64,000 nucleotides of DNA from Steinernema hermaphroditum (GCA_030435675.1 CM059621.1:13888001-13952000), one strand, 5' to 3'; counted from the first letter of the stretch, positions 38,413-47,645 are shown. Numbers and translations: made by a program. The notes: generated from the letters alone by a model not told the origin.

Positions 38413-40395
38413 GATCTCCAACCGCGCTGAGAAGCCGAAGATCCGCTGTACCGCCAAACCCTCCAGCACCACAAACATAAACAAACATTCAAAAATCAAA
38501 TATTGTAAGAGGGATAGGCTGTGAACAGAACTGAGCCGGCTCAGGTTCCGACTCGGAGTGCGATATTTCACCGGTTCGGCGTCACTGGTACAAGGAAACG
38601 AAAGAAATTTCGCTGAAAGCATCGTCAGGAAGGGTCTTCCGAGTGGAGTCACCCCTTTGCGGTTACGTAATAGATAAGGGAACGTAGCAGTGGCTTGCAC
38701 CCTTTGAATGGAGGAAAGGTGTCACTTTTGGAAGCACGTGGACTTTGAACTCGTGACAATAGAACCGAAAGAGCACAGTATCTTTGACTCCGATTCAAAA
38801 CAAGATCAATCGGATTGTGATTACTTGTAGGAGAGAAAGGAATACGTTCAAATTTGAACAGATTTGACGCCATTTGGCCATTAGAATCAGTTAGGAGAGA
38901 GCCATAGCTTCTTTCAGTTGAACAGATAATCTTTATAGGTTGGCCAAAAAAAGGCGTCTAGAAGTCTAGGAAGCCATTCAGAAATTCAGACCGGTGAGGT
39001 CTGTCGTTTTTTATCGTTTTCGCTTCTCTTTTTCCTATTCCGACCGGTCTCTCGATTGGATGCGTACAAAATGAACATTAGATGCCCGTTCTGGGCCACC
39101 TTGCATAAAGGATCGCAGTGAGTTCTTGGCTGGGAGGGTGAGAGACTGTCTGAGCCCAGCAAAGGGCTTACTTAAACTGCTGTCCATTATTTTGATAGAA
39201 AACAGCTCTTCCCGATGGGAGCGAGCCGGAACAAATCGGATGATTGAATGAGAACGTAAATTTATCGAGAGCTTTGAAATGAAAACTCCCTCAAGGTGTG
39301 CAAAACCAAATTGTTCTCAGCGCAGTCCATTTAAGACGTCTAAGAGATGAGACGGATCGTTCCCAGACAGGTTTGCCAAAGAGAATACGATCAACCGACA
39401 CTCCCAGACGTCTAAAATAACATCTCTTCAGATCGTCTGTAAGATTCAGATCTTATAGGCAAGCTCTGATTATTTTTAGATTGTGTTCTATTCTCATGCA
39501 CAGTGTCTATCCCATGATTCACGCAACTTATTGACACAATTGTACTTCACGATGGCACAATGAGCATTTTAGTAGGTTACCGAGGTGCAAGAGAGGAGTA
39601 TGATCAAGGTCGGTGCGGTGAAGACTCCATACGTCAATCTAAAGACACTTAAACTTTATTTCTGACGTAGTCACTGATATTAATAGTAGTTGCCGGAACA
39701 TCAAAGCATATCGGAAGAATCGAAGCAGAGCCGCTGAGGATGATGTAGACGAAAAAAAGAAAGCAATTTTAGCAAAAGAATCTTTCTCATCAGATTGTAA
39801 CGTATGACTCGATCTGCATGGTCTTCTCGTGCCCGTGTCCTAAGTTAGGTTGTTTTTACAATTTTTGGCATTACCCGTGTCTACGTTTTCGGTACATCGT
39901 CATAAGACATTTGCCTAAGCACCTCATCGTCCGAACGCCGTTGTTCTTTGAGTGGCGTTGTTTGTTTACAGTACATCCACGTCGCTCGCCATCGCAAAAC
40001 CTCCTTGGGGGCACGAACGCGTTATCAACAAAAGAGTCGAACGTGAGCCTCTTCTTTAAAAGCTTCTTAACTTTCCGACAAAGAAAATTAAAATATCGCT
40101 TTGGTTCCGCGTTGAAGATGAACGCTTGTACTCCGGAGGATGACCCTTGGACTGAACGAAAAGTGGAGATGCAAAGAGAATAAACAGAAAACACACGGAA
40201 GTGAGAGAAGATAGCGAGTGGCAATAGGTGAGGGGGCACCTGTGTGGTATCGTTTAATGGCGTGATAATTAGCTAACTACAACGCCACTGGAGAGAGTCG
40301 GGTGCAGAAATCTCATTGAACAGTGATCTTTTATCTGACCTTCGAGCAAAATCTTCACAGGGACACTCATTTTCCGGTTCCTAAGGGATAGGCTA
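38413..40395. other. gene-free stretch with a Rep-A fragment
   Basis: About 38942-39115 matches a Rep-A hairpin (GGCCAAAAAAAGGCGTCTAG..CATTCAGAAATTC). Around 39818-40183 a 121-codon frame on the plus strand ends NACTPEDDPWTERK..MQRE with AATAAA over its stop, but the upstream part looks random and an equally long frame exists on the minus strand. A real 3' exon there cannot be excluded. Confidence 0.4.
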
Positions 40396-40902
40396 TTGCG
40401 TATCACGAGTGTTCAAAGTGAACTGTCTCAAAGTTCCACTTTTCAGCGATGCTTGGGCACATATAGTCAAATGGAGGTTTTGTGCATCTCTGACGAATTT
40501 TGCGATTATGAAAATCACAAAGTCTATCTGGAGACAACGCCATCTGTCTCTTTTTGGAGACAACGCAAAGGATGTCTCGAAGGACGAGGTTTCCCACTGC
40601 GCAACCCCCGGAGACCACGATACAAAAAAAAAAAAAACTCAAGACACGTGTGGAACCCCTCCCAAGCAATCGAACGGAATGTGCAACAGATGACGGAGCA
40701 CCGCCGGTCGCCCTTGGTGACGTCCTCCGTCCGACCACGAGAGGGTGTCTGGAGAAAAAAAAGCAGTCGTCCACCTCCCAAACTGTCTCGAAATTATACG
40801 CCCGGGAGGTCCTATAGAAAGGTAACATTTTTGCCAATCTTTGCCGGGCCAATCAAGTATCGCAGAAGTGGTGAGCAAAATCAAATTCCTGCAAAACCGT
40901 GA
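40396..40902. other. stretch open in several frames on both strands, unassigned
   Basis: A plus-strand frame of 168 codons (40396-40902) and a minus-strand frame of 149 codons (40852-40403) coexist with several other 80-95-codon frames. None shows a known motif, and all contain low-complexity runs of Lys or Phe arising from an A13 tract at 40625. Repeated TCTGTCTC..GGAGACAACG words suggest a decayed repeat rather than a gene. Confidence 0.35.
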
Positions 40903-41704
40903 TTCTCAGGTGTGTGTGAAGAAAACGCTTCAGACACATTAATCCGCTTAAAAGGCGTATCGCCACCGTATCACCGCTATAAGTGGACTTTTTCATTTTC
41001 GAAATATTTCTATCCAGACGATTTGTGGTTTCCCTTTCTTTTAAGCTTCTTTTGTTGCTTTTTTAAATATTTGAAACCCAAAATCGGCTGTATTCGTCGA
41101 ATCCACAGATGTTAAGGATCATCGTCTCCATCGCTACTAGTGGCTGATACTAGTGTCCCAGCCAGCCAGAAAAGGATTTATAAATAAACTGCACATATTA
41201 TTTTCCAAAATTTGGAAAACAAGATAACAAGTGAAACATTCCTTGATGGATATCTTGAGATAAACCTTCCGTTCGTCCATAAAGACAGCTTCACTCCATT
41301 ATCCCACAGATTAAGGGTTCCTTTGTGAATATTCACAACTCCTCTTGGATTAATCCTAATGAAGACTACTCAGAAATGTTTCACGAACAAAGCGCTTCCT
41401 GGTCGCTATGAAGAAAAGACGGATTATCTACAGTAATACGAAACGGGAGTCGTTCGGAAAGGGAAATGCCTGCCTGAGTTTTGAGTTGACTTCAGCAGAG
41501 AGACCAGAGACGTTTATTCTAATTGTGAAGGTATGCAGAATAAGCGTGAAGACTGCACTTCCTAAGCGGATTCCACCCCTACGTTTGCGGCGATTATGGT
41601 GTCGCGGATGTCTTAGAGATAAGCAGGGATCTTGCGCGTCATTCATAGTACGGTGTCGAAGTGCAAAACCCACCAAGTCATGAGATAAGCCATAGGGTGT
41701 GTTC
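40903..41704. other. gene-free stretch left of the hAT element
   Basis: A 91-codon plus frame (41408-41683) is overlapped by a similar minus frame. It ends just before the hAT target duplication at 41697-41704 and could be an exon of the gene at 43056, but nothing proves this. Confidence 0.35.
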
Positions 41705-41872
41705 TAGGGATGCACCCGGTTCCGGTTCCGGTTTTTCCGGTTTTCCGGCTTTTTTTGCGCCGGAATTCCGGTTCCGGTTCCGGTGCGGGTTTTTTTTTCG
41801 TTCCGGTGCATAGAACTTTTCGAATCGCGGATGCGACTGACTGTAACCTATTGTGAAAGAAAAAATCGAATG

Positions 41873-41945
41873 GCCACCGACAGGGATCGAACCCGCGACC
41901 CGCGCATCGCAGTCAGATAGCTTACCGATTGAGCCAAACGCACGC
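41873..41945 (-). ncRNA. degenerate tRNA-like sequence inside the hAT element
   Basis: The minus strand carries an A-box-like GGCTCAATCGGTAAGC and a good B box GGGTTCGATCCC at the spacing of a tRNA. The acceptor and anticodon stems do not pair well, so it is a tRNA-derived pseudogene or SINE head rather than a working tRNA. Confidence 0.45.
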
Positions 41946-42277
41946 AGAGATATGCGCTCGTCGCTTTCAGTGATATAGAAGTGTCGCTCAGGAATAGATT
42001 TCAGAATGCGCGTTTTTCACATTTTTTACAGGTCGGAGCAATTTTGAAGTGCAATCCAAAAGTTTTCGATTGAACTAGCGCCAGTTGAATGAATTTAGAT
42101 TAAGGATTAAGCTACCTGGTTTCAGGAAACCTTAATTGAGACGAGAAATAACTCACAAGGGAACCTCTCTAAGTGATAGTTGCAGATCGAAATAAATTCT
42201 GGTGTAACAGATAAAGAACATCTTAGAAAGACGAACGCAAAGACTGGCCCTTCTCTGCATCAAATAAAAAATGGAAG

Positions 42278-42350
42278 AGCCTAAGTGGGGGGTCGAACCC
42301 AAGAACGTAAACTGGTAGGGAAGACCACAACCCCTCAACTACGCATACAC
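42278..42350 (-). ncRNA. second degenerate tRNA-like sequence inside the hAT element
   Basis: The minus strand shows TAGTTGAGGGGTTGTGG (A-box-like) and GGGTTCGACCCCC (B-box-like) about 35 nt apart. Stems are imperfect. Same orientation as the one at 41.9 kb. Confidence 0.4.
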
Positions 42351-43055
42351 ACTAGCCTAAGGCAATTTCATTGTACTAGTCGCGACTACCCTGATTTTTC
42401 AATGTCAATACCTCCTGAATTCACTTGTGTCGCGTGCTTTCGTCGGTTTTGGATCAATTTTTGACTGCACCAGGTCACTTTCAGCACGAGTTGAGGCCGA
42501 TTGATCCGTGTTGATGGCATTTTGATCGCCATCGTCGCAATTTTAGATCAGTCGACGAAATCTCCTCGGCGAGTCGATGTCGGTCATGCCGAATTTGCTA
42601 GGAGAAGGAAGCGCCAGATAGCAAGGGTTGAAAATAGACTACTTTAGTATTCCACGCCTGTCCCTCCGAACGACGGTCACTCGGTTGAAAGAAACCATTT
42701 TTCAGAGCTAACAAATAGCGAAGCTAACTAGTAGCGAATATCAGATATTCAGGGGTAGAATAGGAAAGGAAATTTGAATGTCATAACATAACTTTAAAAG
42801 AGTCAAAAAACGTCGAAAAGCTACCAAAAAAAATAAGCAGTAGTATTGTCACACCCTATGTGCACTGTACTGCCGGTTCCGGTTCCGGTTTCCGGTTCCG
42901 GTTCCGGTGCCGGTTTTTTTCGCGCCGGAATTCCGGTTCCGGTTCCGGTGCCGGTTTTTTTTCGTTCCGGTGCATCCCTAGTGTGTTCCACTACATGATA
43001 CATGCGATCTTGCAATCTTGAAGCGAACTTACACATCCAGCGGTGCTTGTACTTG

Positions 43056-43331
43056 ATGATCGCAGAAGAGAAGGAGGAGATCCCACCTGAGATAGTCTCC
43101 CTCCAGTGGAACCACTGCAAGAGTTCTTCCGCAGCGTCCACGAGATCCAAAATCGACGTCGCCGAAGAGGCGCTGTCGGAAGAGGCGCTCAAAGAGGACT
43201 CGACGGTCGAACCAGAGGCCAAGGCGCCCGAAGACAAACAAGTATTGGGCGCAATATGTGTGCATGATGCGCAGGAGCAAACCAACAAAGAACCAGATGT
43301 ACACATCATCAATGCTGTAACCGTTTATTAA
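43056..43331 (+). CDS. small acidic Glu/Ala-rich protein, 91 aa (tentative)
   Basis: The frame from ATG 43056 to the stop at 43331 encodes an acidic protein (IDVAEEALSEEALKEDSTVE, EPEAKAPEDKQ). Codon use and composition resemble the neighbouring charged-tail genes rather than the minus-strand alternatives. An acceptor-like CACATCCAG lies about 15 nt upstream of the ATG, so the true 5' end may be a spliced leader or an upstream exon. The hAT element ends only 75 bp upstream and may have separated promoter or first exon. The stop is followed at once by AATAAA within the palindrome at 43324-43335. No membrane segment or known domain is visible. The opposite strand is also open, which lowers confidence. 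Confidence 0.45.
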   Translation: MIAEEKEEIPPEIVSLQWNHCKSSSAASTRSKIDVAEEALSEEALKEDSTVEPEAKAPEDKQVLGAICVHDAQEQTNKEPDVHIINAVTVY

Positions 43332-43335
43332 TAAA
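43324..43335. terminator. palindromic double poly(A) signal between convergent genes
   Basis: TTTATTAATAAA is a perfect 12-nt palindrome that reads AATAAA on each strand. It overlaps the stop of the plus-strand gene and lies 31 nt past the stop of the minus-strand gene (43366). Confidence 0.65.
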
Positions 43336-43365
43336 CATCTTAGCTTATATCCGCAAGTAGACGTT

Positions 43366-44280
43366 TCAGCCGCTTTCGATGTAGGCGTAATTCTCGCAGA
43401 GTTCATTCACCATCTTCGAGTGCTTGTGTGCATAATGGATGGCATGCAGAATCGGCTTGAACGCACTGAAGTGTTTGAGGTCTGCCAATGCAGCATGAGG
43501 CTTCTGCGCGGCTTCACAGAGTTCTGAAGGCTTCGATGGATCTGGAACAAAGCAATCAAAAGTCAGTCAACAATCAGTGAAGTACGTACTACCGATTAAA
43601 GAGAGGAGACCTTTTGCCACCGGCTTGTACAGTTCGTAGTCGATCGGGTAACAAACCGTTGGCCGCAAAAGACGCGCTACGTGTATATCTTTGATCTCAT
43701 CGATATCATCCGTAGGCATCTTCTGATCGGAACCGCAGTCACACATCGTCTGGAAATAGTTCCTTGTAAACACGGGTGAGCTGGTTCCGCGTACCATTGA
43801 AGAGACCGTAGTGATGCTGGCTGTGTCAGAAGAGAGGAATCGAGACGCCAGTTTCGAACTCTCTGCCACCGACGACTCGGTCACCATTGTGATCGCCGAT
43901 TCGGTCTTCGTCAGCTTCGAACTGGCTTCAGTAGTGGCAGCGGCACTGGTCGTCCTAAGCGGGGAAACCTTCGAAGTGGTCGACCTCTCAGATACCCCTG
44001 CACTGACCATCGTCGAGATCGCCTTTCGGGGAGGGCTGCTTGACTTCGACTTCATTTTCGAACTGGCTTTAGAGGAGGCGGAAGCAGTAGTCGTCTTAGG
44101 CGTGGAAACCTTTGACGTCGTCGACCTCCCCGAAGCAAGGGTCTCTCCCGCGCTCGTCGTCGTCTTTCGGGGAGGGTTGCTCGGCTTCCTTTTGGAGTCT
44201 TCACCATCGCAGAAGAAGCAGAAGTAGGAGAGGATGCCGACAACGATCGCCACGAGAACGAGAAAACCGACGAACGACAT
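43366..44280 (-). CDS. single-pass membrane protein with Ser/Thr-rich tandem repeats, 287 aa
   Basis: Two exons, 44280-43593 and 43541-43366, join across a 51-nt intron (donor ATCG|GTAGTAC, acceptor TTGTTCCAG) with matching phase. Residues about 4-24 (VGFLVLVAIVVGILSYFCFF) form a membrane anchor with no Lys/Arg before it, followed by DGEDSKRKP. Residues 36-82 and 83-129 are two tandem copies of a 47-residue unit (each starts PPRK and contains RSTTSKVS), very rich in Ser/Thr/Lys, suited to O-glycosylation or phosphorylation. A C-terminal region (about 175-287) with CDCGSDQK, a run LLRPTVCYPIDYELYKPVAK and conserved-looking Cys/His follows. Family not recognised. The gene is head-to-head with 44462 and tail-to-tail with 43331; the poly(A) signal is the shared palindrome. 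Confidence 0.8.
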
Positions 44281-44461
44281 GGCGCGCGTCTGTTGCTTGA
44301 CTGGAGGTCACCTCTGAGATCGCTCTCGGCCGCCCGACCAACCGCTTCGACTTCGCGTTTCAGACTGTCACCCTCCGATCGGATCTCCTCCCGGAGAGAC
44401 ATCTGCAGCTGCAGAGTCATTTCTCAGAGAACACGCCCGTCGAGCAGTCGACCTGGTCGCC
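44281..44461. promoter_or_regulatory. shared intergenic region of a divergent gene pair
   Basis: Only 181 bp separate the start codons of the minus-strand gene at 44280 and the plus-strand gene at 44462, so promoters must overlap. An acceptor-like CATTTCTCAG at about 44418-44427 could receive a spliced leader for the plus-strand gene. No TATA box was identified. Confidence 0.45.
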
Positions 44462-44830
44462 ATGTGGACCGCAGTTTTGCTCGGATGCATTCACGTCGTC
44501 TTCTTCACTGTTTTCGCTTTCTTCGGCTGCGAGAAGAAGAAGAAGCAGGTAACTTCTTCCTACCCATTTGTATCTGAAACTAAATGATGAAAGCTTAGGA
44601 TATCACTCAATCATTCACGCATCTTTCAGATTCCAATGGCGAACAACGTCCCCTTCATCGCAGCAGAAGATCCGCGCGCGAAGTCCGCCTATGGAATCAA
44701 AACAGAAACGATGTTTCCTGGTCTAGGAGAGCAAAAGCAGGAGGCGCTCGAAGCACTGCGCAAGGAGGAAGAAGAAGCATTGAAGAAGGCGCTCGAAGAA
44801 CAGAAACAGAAGGCGGCGGCAAAGACATGA
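44462..44830 (+). CDS. small membrane-anchored Lys/Glu-rich protein, 95 aa
   Basis: Two exons, 44462-44548 and 44630-44830, are separated by an 81-nt intron (CAG|GTAACT .. TTTCAG). The first exon encodes almost exactly one hydrophobic segment (MWTAVLLGCIHVVFFTVFAF), ending GCEKKKKQ. That is a signal anchor or a signal peptide followed by a positive cluster, which favours the tail staying in the cytosol. The second exon encodes ANNVPFIAAEDPRAKSAYGI and a highly charged helix-forming tail (EALRKEEEEALKKALEEQ, ending AAAKT). AATAAA is at 44848-44853. No family recognised. The exon layout (one exon for the membrane segment, one for the charged tail) is shared with the gene at 45513. Confidence 0.8.
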
Positions 44831-44868
44831 ATTACCTTACTCGTAGCAATAAAAATTCAACTGAAAAG

Positions 44869-44930
44869 CACTGCTCAACCCCGCTACGGCCACAACGTGG
44901 AGTACTAACCACTATACTACTTGGACCGAT
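44869..44930 (-). ncRNA. truncated tRNA-His-like sequence
   Basis: The minus strand reads TAGTATAGTGGTTAGTAC, the D-arm/A-box wording of nematode tRNA-His, then a stem-loop with TTGTGGC (anticodon GUG). One mismatch is in the anticodon stem. The T arm has decayed (CGGGGTTGAGCA) and the 3' acceptor strand does not pair. It is a pseudo-tRNA or a tRNA-derived fragment lying between the stop of the 44462 gene and its convergent neighbour. Confidence 0.5.
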
Positions 44931-45019
44931 GGTGCATCAACATGAATTAGAATACGAACAAACTATCAATAGGATAGTCGTAATTGCACGAAGCCGCCAC
45001 GACAAAAGAACATCCTACA

Positions 45020-45035
45020 ATTTATTTAAATAAAT
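45020..45035. terminator. palindromic double poly(A) signal between convergent genes
   Basis: ATTTATTTAAATAAAT is a perfect 16-nt palindrome with ATAAAT/AATAAA-type hexamers on both strands. It is 27 nt past the stop of the minus-strand gene (45062) and about 190 nt past the plus-strand gene, which has its own nearer AATAAA. Confidence 0.55.
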
Positions 45036-45061
45036 AAATGTCAATCATCTCATTGTCGATA

Positions 45062-45513
45062 TTAAGCGGCTTTGCTCTTCGATTGCTCCGCGGGAGCTGC
45101 AGGCGAATCAGAACCAGCAGCTTTCTGCCCCTCCGGCTCTTTCTTTTGTGGCTCAGCAGCAGCTTTCGGCTCAGGTTCTTTCTTCTGCGACTCAGCAGCA
45201 GCTCCAGGAGCGACTACTTTCGACTCAGAGTCCTTCTTCGCTGACTCACTGACAGCAGGTTTTGTTCCTAGATCCTTTGCCGGTGACTTGGTGTCGGAAG
45301 AAGTTGACTTCGCGTCAACCTACAAACGGTAACTGGGTCAGCATATGCATAAAAAAAAAAACTTAAAAATACCTGCTCTGTCTTGCACGAAGGATCTTTG
45401 GAACCGCAGGAGACCCTACGCTTCCAGTACGAGTAGATTGCGTACGCGACAGCGCCGGCAATGACAAAGCCGACCACGTACTTTCCACGGTTGTGAGGAG
45501 GCATGGTCGACAT
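45062..45513 (-). CDS. single-pass membrane protein with Lys/Glu/Ala/Pro-rich tail, 132 aa
   Basis: Two exons, 45513-45373 and 45319-45062, are joined in phase 0 across a 53-nt intron (CAG|GTATTT .. TTTGTAG). The start is taken at MSTMPPHNRG; a second Met three codons later is possible. The membrane segment is KYVVGFVIAGAVAYAIYSYW (about 11-30), followed by KRRVSCGSKDPSC. The second exon is a low-complexity tail with repeated units such as AAAESQKKEPEPK and AAAEPQKKEPEGQK, ending SKSKAA. This looks intrinsically disordered. Poly(A) signal AATAAA (minus strand, within the palindrome at about 45021-45026). No family recognised. It is head-to-head with the gene at 45657 (143 bp apart). Confidence 0.8.
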
Positions 45514-45656
45514 GATCAACCGCACAGCAGACCCACAAAGTAGGGACTGACGCCTGCAAAATTGGTATACGTAAAAACGTCTAGACAGATTTGGCGACCT
45601 CAGAAACATCCGCGCACAGACTACTCACTATTGCCGACAGAGAGCGGTGCGTCATC

Positions 45657-46176
45657 ATGTGCAAAAAGCAAAAAATGGTTAGTTTCAAGCAAAGCCTGCG
45701 GACTTAACGAACGTCTTTCAGAAGTTAGCCGGTAGGCACAAAGCGACGCGAACCGACCAGAAGCCCCAAAGAAACAAGACCGACGTCCGGGACTCAAAAG
45801 AAACACCCATCGTGATTATCACAAAGGCGCAGAAGTCAAGAGGGTAAGTTCGTTACGTGAATTTCACCAATTTTGAATCTCAGCAGCGATAAAAACGAAA
45901 CGAAAAAATCGGACAAGATTCCTTCGAGTATAACTGCTCCAACCTATAAGGGTATATTCGAACGCATGGAAAATAAGAAAACATATAGACCATTTAGATT
46001 CATACCGATCAATTCGAAAATCGGCTCAGAAGTCCATGAAGGACAATGACGACAGCCAGGAGAAAATGTCCCTCGAGAACACACTAAAAGAAGTGCCCAA
46101 TCGGATGCCCGAGGTGGATTTGCAGGTCGACGCAAAAGCGAAGGATCCCATCTTCACGAACGACGAGCTGATCTGA
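45657..46176 (+). CDS. small highly charged protein, 129 aa, four exons
   Basis: Exons 45657-45677, 45722-45843, 45884-45951 and 45998-46176 join in consistent phases, with introns of 44, 40 and 46 nt ending TTTCAG, CTCAG and TTTAG. The product is basic at the N-terminus (MCKKQKMKLAGRHKATR) and acidic/amphipathic at the C-terminus (DDSQEKMSLENTLKEV, AKDPIFTNDELI). No membrane segment is seen, so either the true first exon lies further upstream or this member is soluble. The acceptor of exon 3 could be 3 nt later (45887) without frame change. AATAAA follows at 46201-46206. The alternating-strand arrangement and tail composition tie it to the neighbouring genes. No family recognised. Confidence 0.65.
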
Positions 46177-46593
46177 TCGTTTCGCGTCAAATGAATGGAC
46201 AATAAAATCAAGAGGAAGAGCTTTACTTGCTGTGTTGGTCCCGTATGGTATTGCTTGAGTCGACATTTCCGTATTTTTTCAAAATTTTATCGACCTGAAC
46301 CTTGCCTTTGGACATCTATTTTCCTGTTTGAACTTGATTGATGTTCAGTAGCTACAGATAGAAGCTCTGCATCCGTCCACCGCTCCTCGGTGATTCGCGA
46401 GGGTTTAATGAATCGAGAAATCGTCTGGATTGAAGGATGGACAGGAACCTTGCCGTGATTTGCATTGTTAATGTTTCATTCTGCGTTTCTTGAAGTGGGT
46501 ACGCAGAACATACTGCATATGTTCAAGCGCAGTGCTTTTGGCCAGTTTCCTCCGACTGATGATTTTCCGTTTTCAGGGGCATTCACTTTGACT

Positions 46594-47130
46594 ATGGCTC
46601 AGCTCTTGGAAGACGTCGAACTGGTTCTCTCCAACAAGACAACAGTGAAGGCTTCGGAAGCCTTGAAAGGCAAAATTGTCGCGCTCTACTTCTCCGCGCA
46701 CTGGTGTGCTCCCTGCAAGATGTTCACACCCAAGCTGAAGGTGATCAGCATTCAGCATAGTCTGACAACCTTCAGTTTTTAGGAATTTTACGACGCTCTC
46801 AAAGCTGCTGGAAAGAATTTCGAAGTCGTCTTCGTTTCGTTCGACAGAAATGCAAAAGACTTGGAGAAATACTACAACGAGCTGCATGGCGACTGGCCTT
46901 ACGTCGAATTCGGAGACGAGGCAATCGAGTACGGGGTTCTTTGGGATGCTGGAACTCAAGATGGTCTTTTTAGAACACTCAGCATGGGATTCAATGTCAG
47001 CGACATCCCCGCTCTCCACATCATTGACGCTGGAGGTCGCCAGCTGGTCGACAATGCTCGTCCATTGGTCACTGCCAGCGGAGCCGAAGGAGCTGTTGCT
47101 CTCTTCGAGGAGTGGGCCAAGCTCCTGTAA
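46594..47130 (+). CDS. thioredoxin-like protein of the nucleoredoxin/tryparedoxin type, 164 aa
   Basis: Two exons, 46594-46740 and 46783-47130, with a 42-nt intron in phase 0. The first exon holds the redox site WCAPCK (Cys38, Cys41) after the beta strand KIVALYFSAH. The second holds VVFVSFDRNAKDLEKYY and the cis-proline loop DIPALHIID (Pro125), then ALFEEWAKLL. This is the layout of nucleoredoxin- and tryparedoxin-like thioredoxin-fold proteins, which reduce or rearrange disulfides. There is no signal peptide, so it should be cytosolic or nuclear. An acceptor-like CGTTTTCAG lies 17 nt before the ATG and may be a trans-splice site. A longer N-terminal reading from 46465 is possible but would cross that acceptor. 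Length and residues suggest an intact gene. The poly(A) signal is unclear (GATAAA at 47174). Confidence 0.9.
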
Positions 47131-47256
47131 AATGTCAGCTGCCACCATTGTTTTATTTTGCATTTGGCTTATTGATAAACTCGTTTCCAGGATTTCGGCC
47201 AAGGATTGGGGTATTTATTCCGTCTGTGGATGACAACATTCTAGTCTCTCAAAGTC

Positions 47257-47645
47257 TTATTGCGGCCTTTTGGGGTGCACTTCGTGCTCTGCTTGTCGTG
47301 GCAACACTTTTTCTGCGGGGCTTTCACGCATCGTCACCCGCGCTGAGGCCGAGCTTCCCAAGTCGTTTGTCGCAGAATTCGCTATCTGTACGTCGTTTGC
47401 TTCTGCGTCTTTTGTGTTGCCATCGTGGACTGATTCGTCACCAACCGCGTCTTCTTCGGTAGAGTTCCAGGACTTAGAAGGTAACAAACAAATGAACAGA
47501 AACACTTCAAAACTACCCGGAGCGAGCGACTCGCCTCTGGGTCAGAGGCGAGGAAAGGTCGTCGACGAACCGCTCGCTCGCGGAGGTGAACGATTCCGAA
47601 GCGGCCGACGCGCTGAAGGCGCCGCTCACCGTCGTAAACTCGCAT
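47257..47645 (-). CDS. small charged protein, 114 aa, two exons
   Basis: Exons 47645-47517 and 47472-47257 are joined in phase 0 across a 44-nt intron (CGG|GTAGTT .. TTCTAAG). The first exon is strongly basic (MRVYDGERRLQRVGRFGIVH, RERAVRRRPF). The second is acidic and polar (STEEDAVGDESVHDGNTKDA) and ends EVHPKRPQ. AATAAA on the minus strand lies at 47219-47214, about 40 nt beyond the stop, which supports the model. The opposite strand is also open because of high GC content, but has no splice or poly(A) support. It is convergent with the thioredoxin-like gene. The start could lie further upstream. No family recognised. Confidence 0.55.

Larger units (their letters stand above)
41705..42980. 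mobile_element. non-autonomous hAT element, 1276 bp, 8-bp target duplication
   Basis: The element starts TAGGGATGCACC and ends with the reverse complement GGTGCATCCCTA; both flanks read GTGTGTTC exactly (41697-41704 and 42981-42988). An 8-bp duplication and TAGGGATGCACC-type termini are diagnostic of hAT elements. The sub-terminal zones on both sides are packed with GGTTCCGGTTCCGGT words, GCGCCGGAATTCCGG and TTTTTTTCG, in inverted arrangement. No transposase frame is present, so movement would need an enzyme from elsewhere. Two degenerate tRNA-like sequences lie inside. Confidence 0.92.

Noticed and set aside
42821..43406. Minus-strand frames opposite the 43056-43331 gene
   Set aside because: One runs into the hAT terminal repeats and the other overlaps the end of the 43366 gene; neither has splice or poly(A) support, whereas the plus-strand frame ends at a poly(A) signal.
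46573..47202. 209-codon frame on the minus strand
   Set aside because: It is antisense to the well-supported thioredoxin-like gene and spans its intron.
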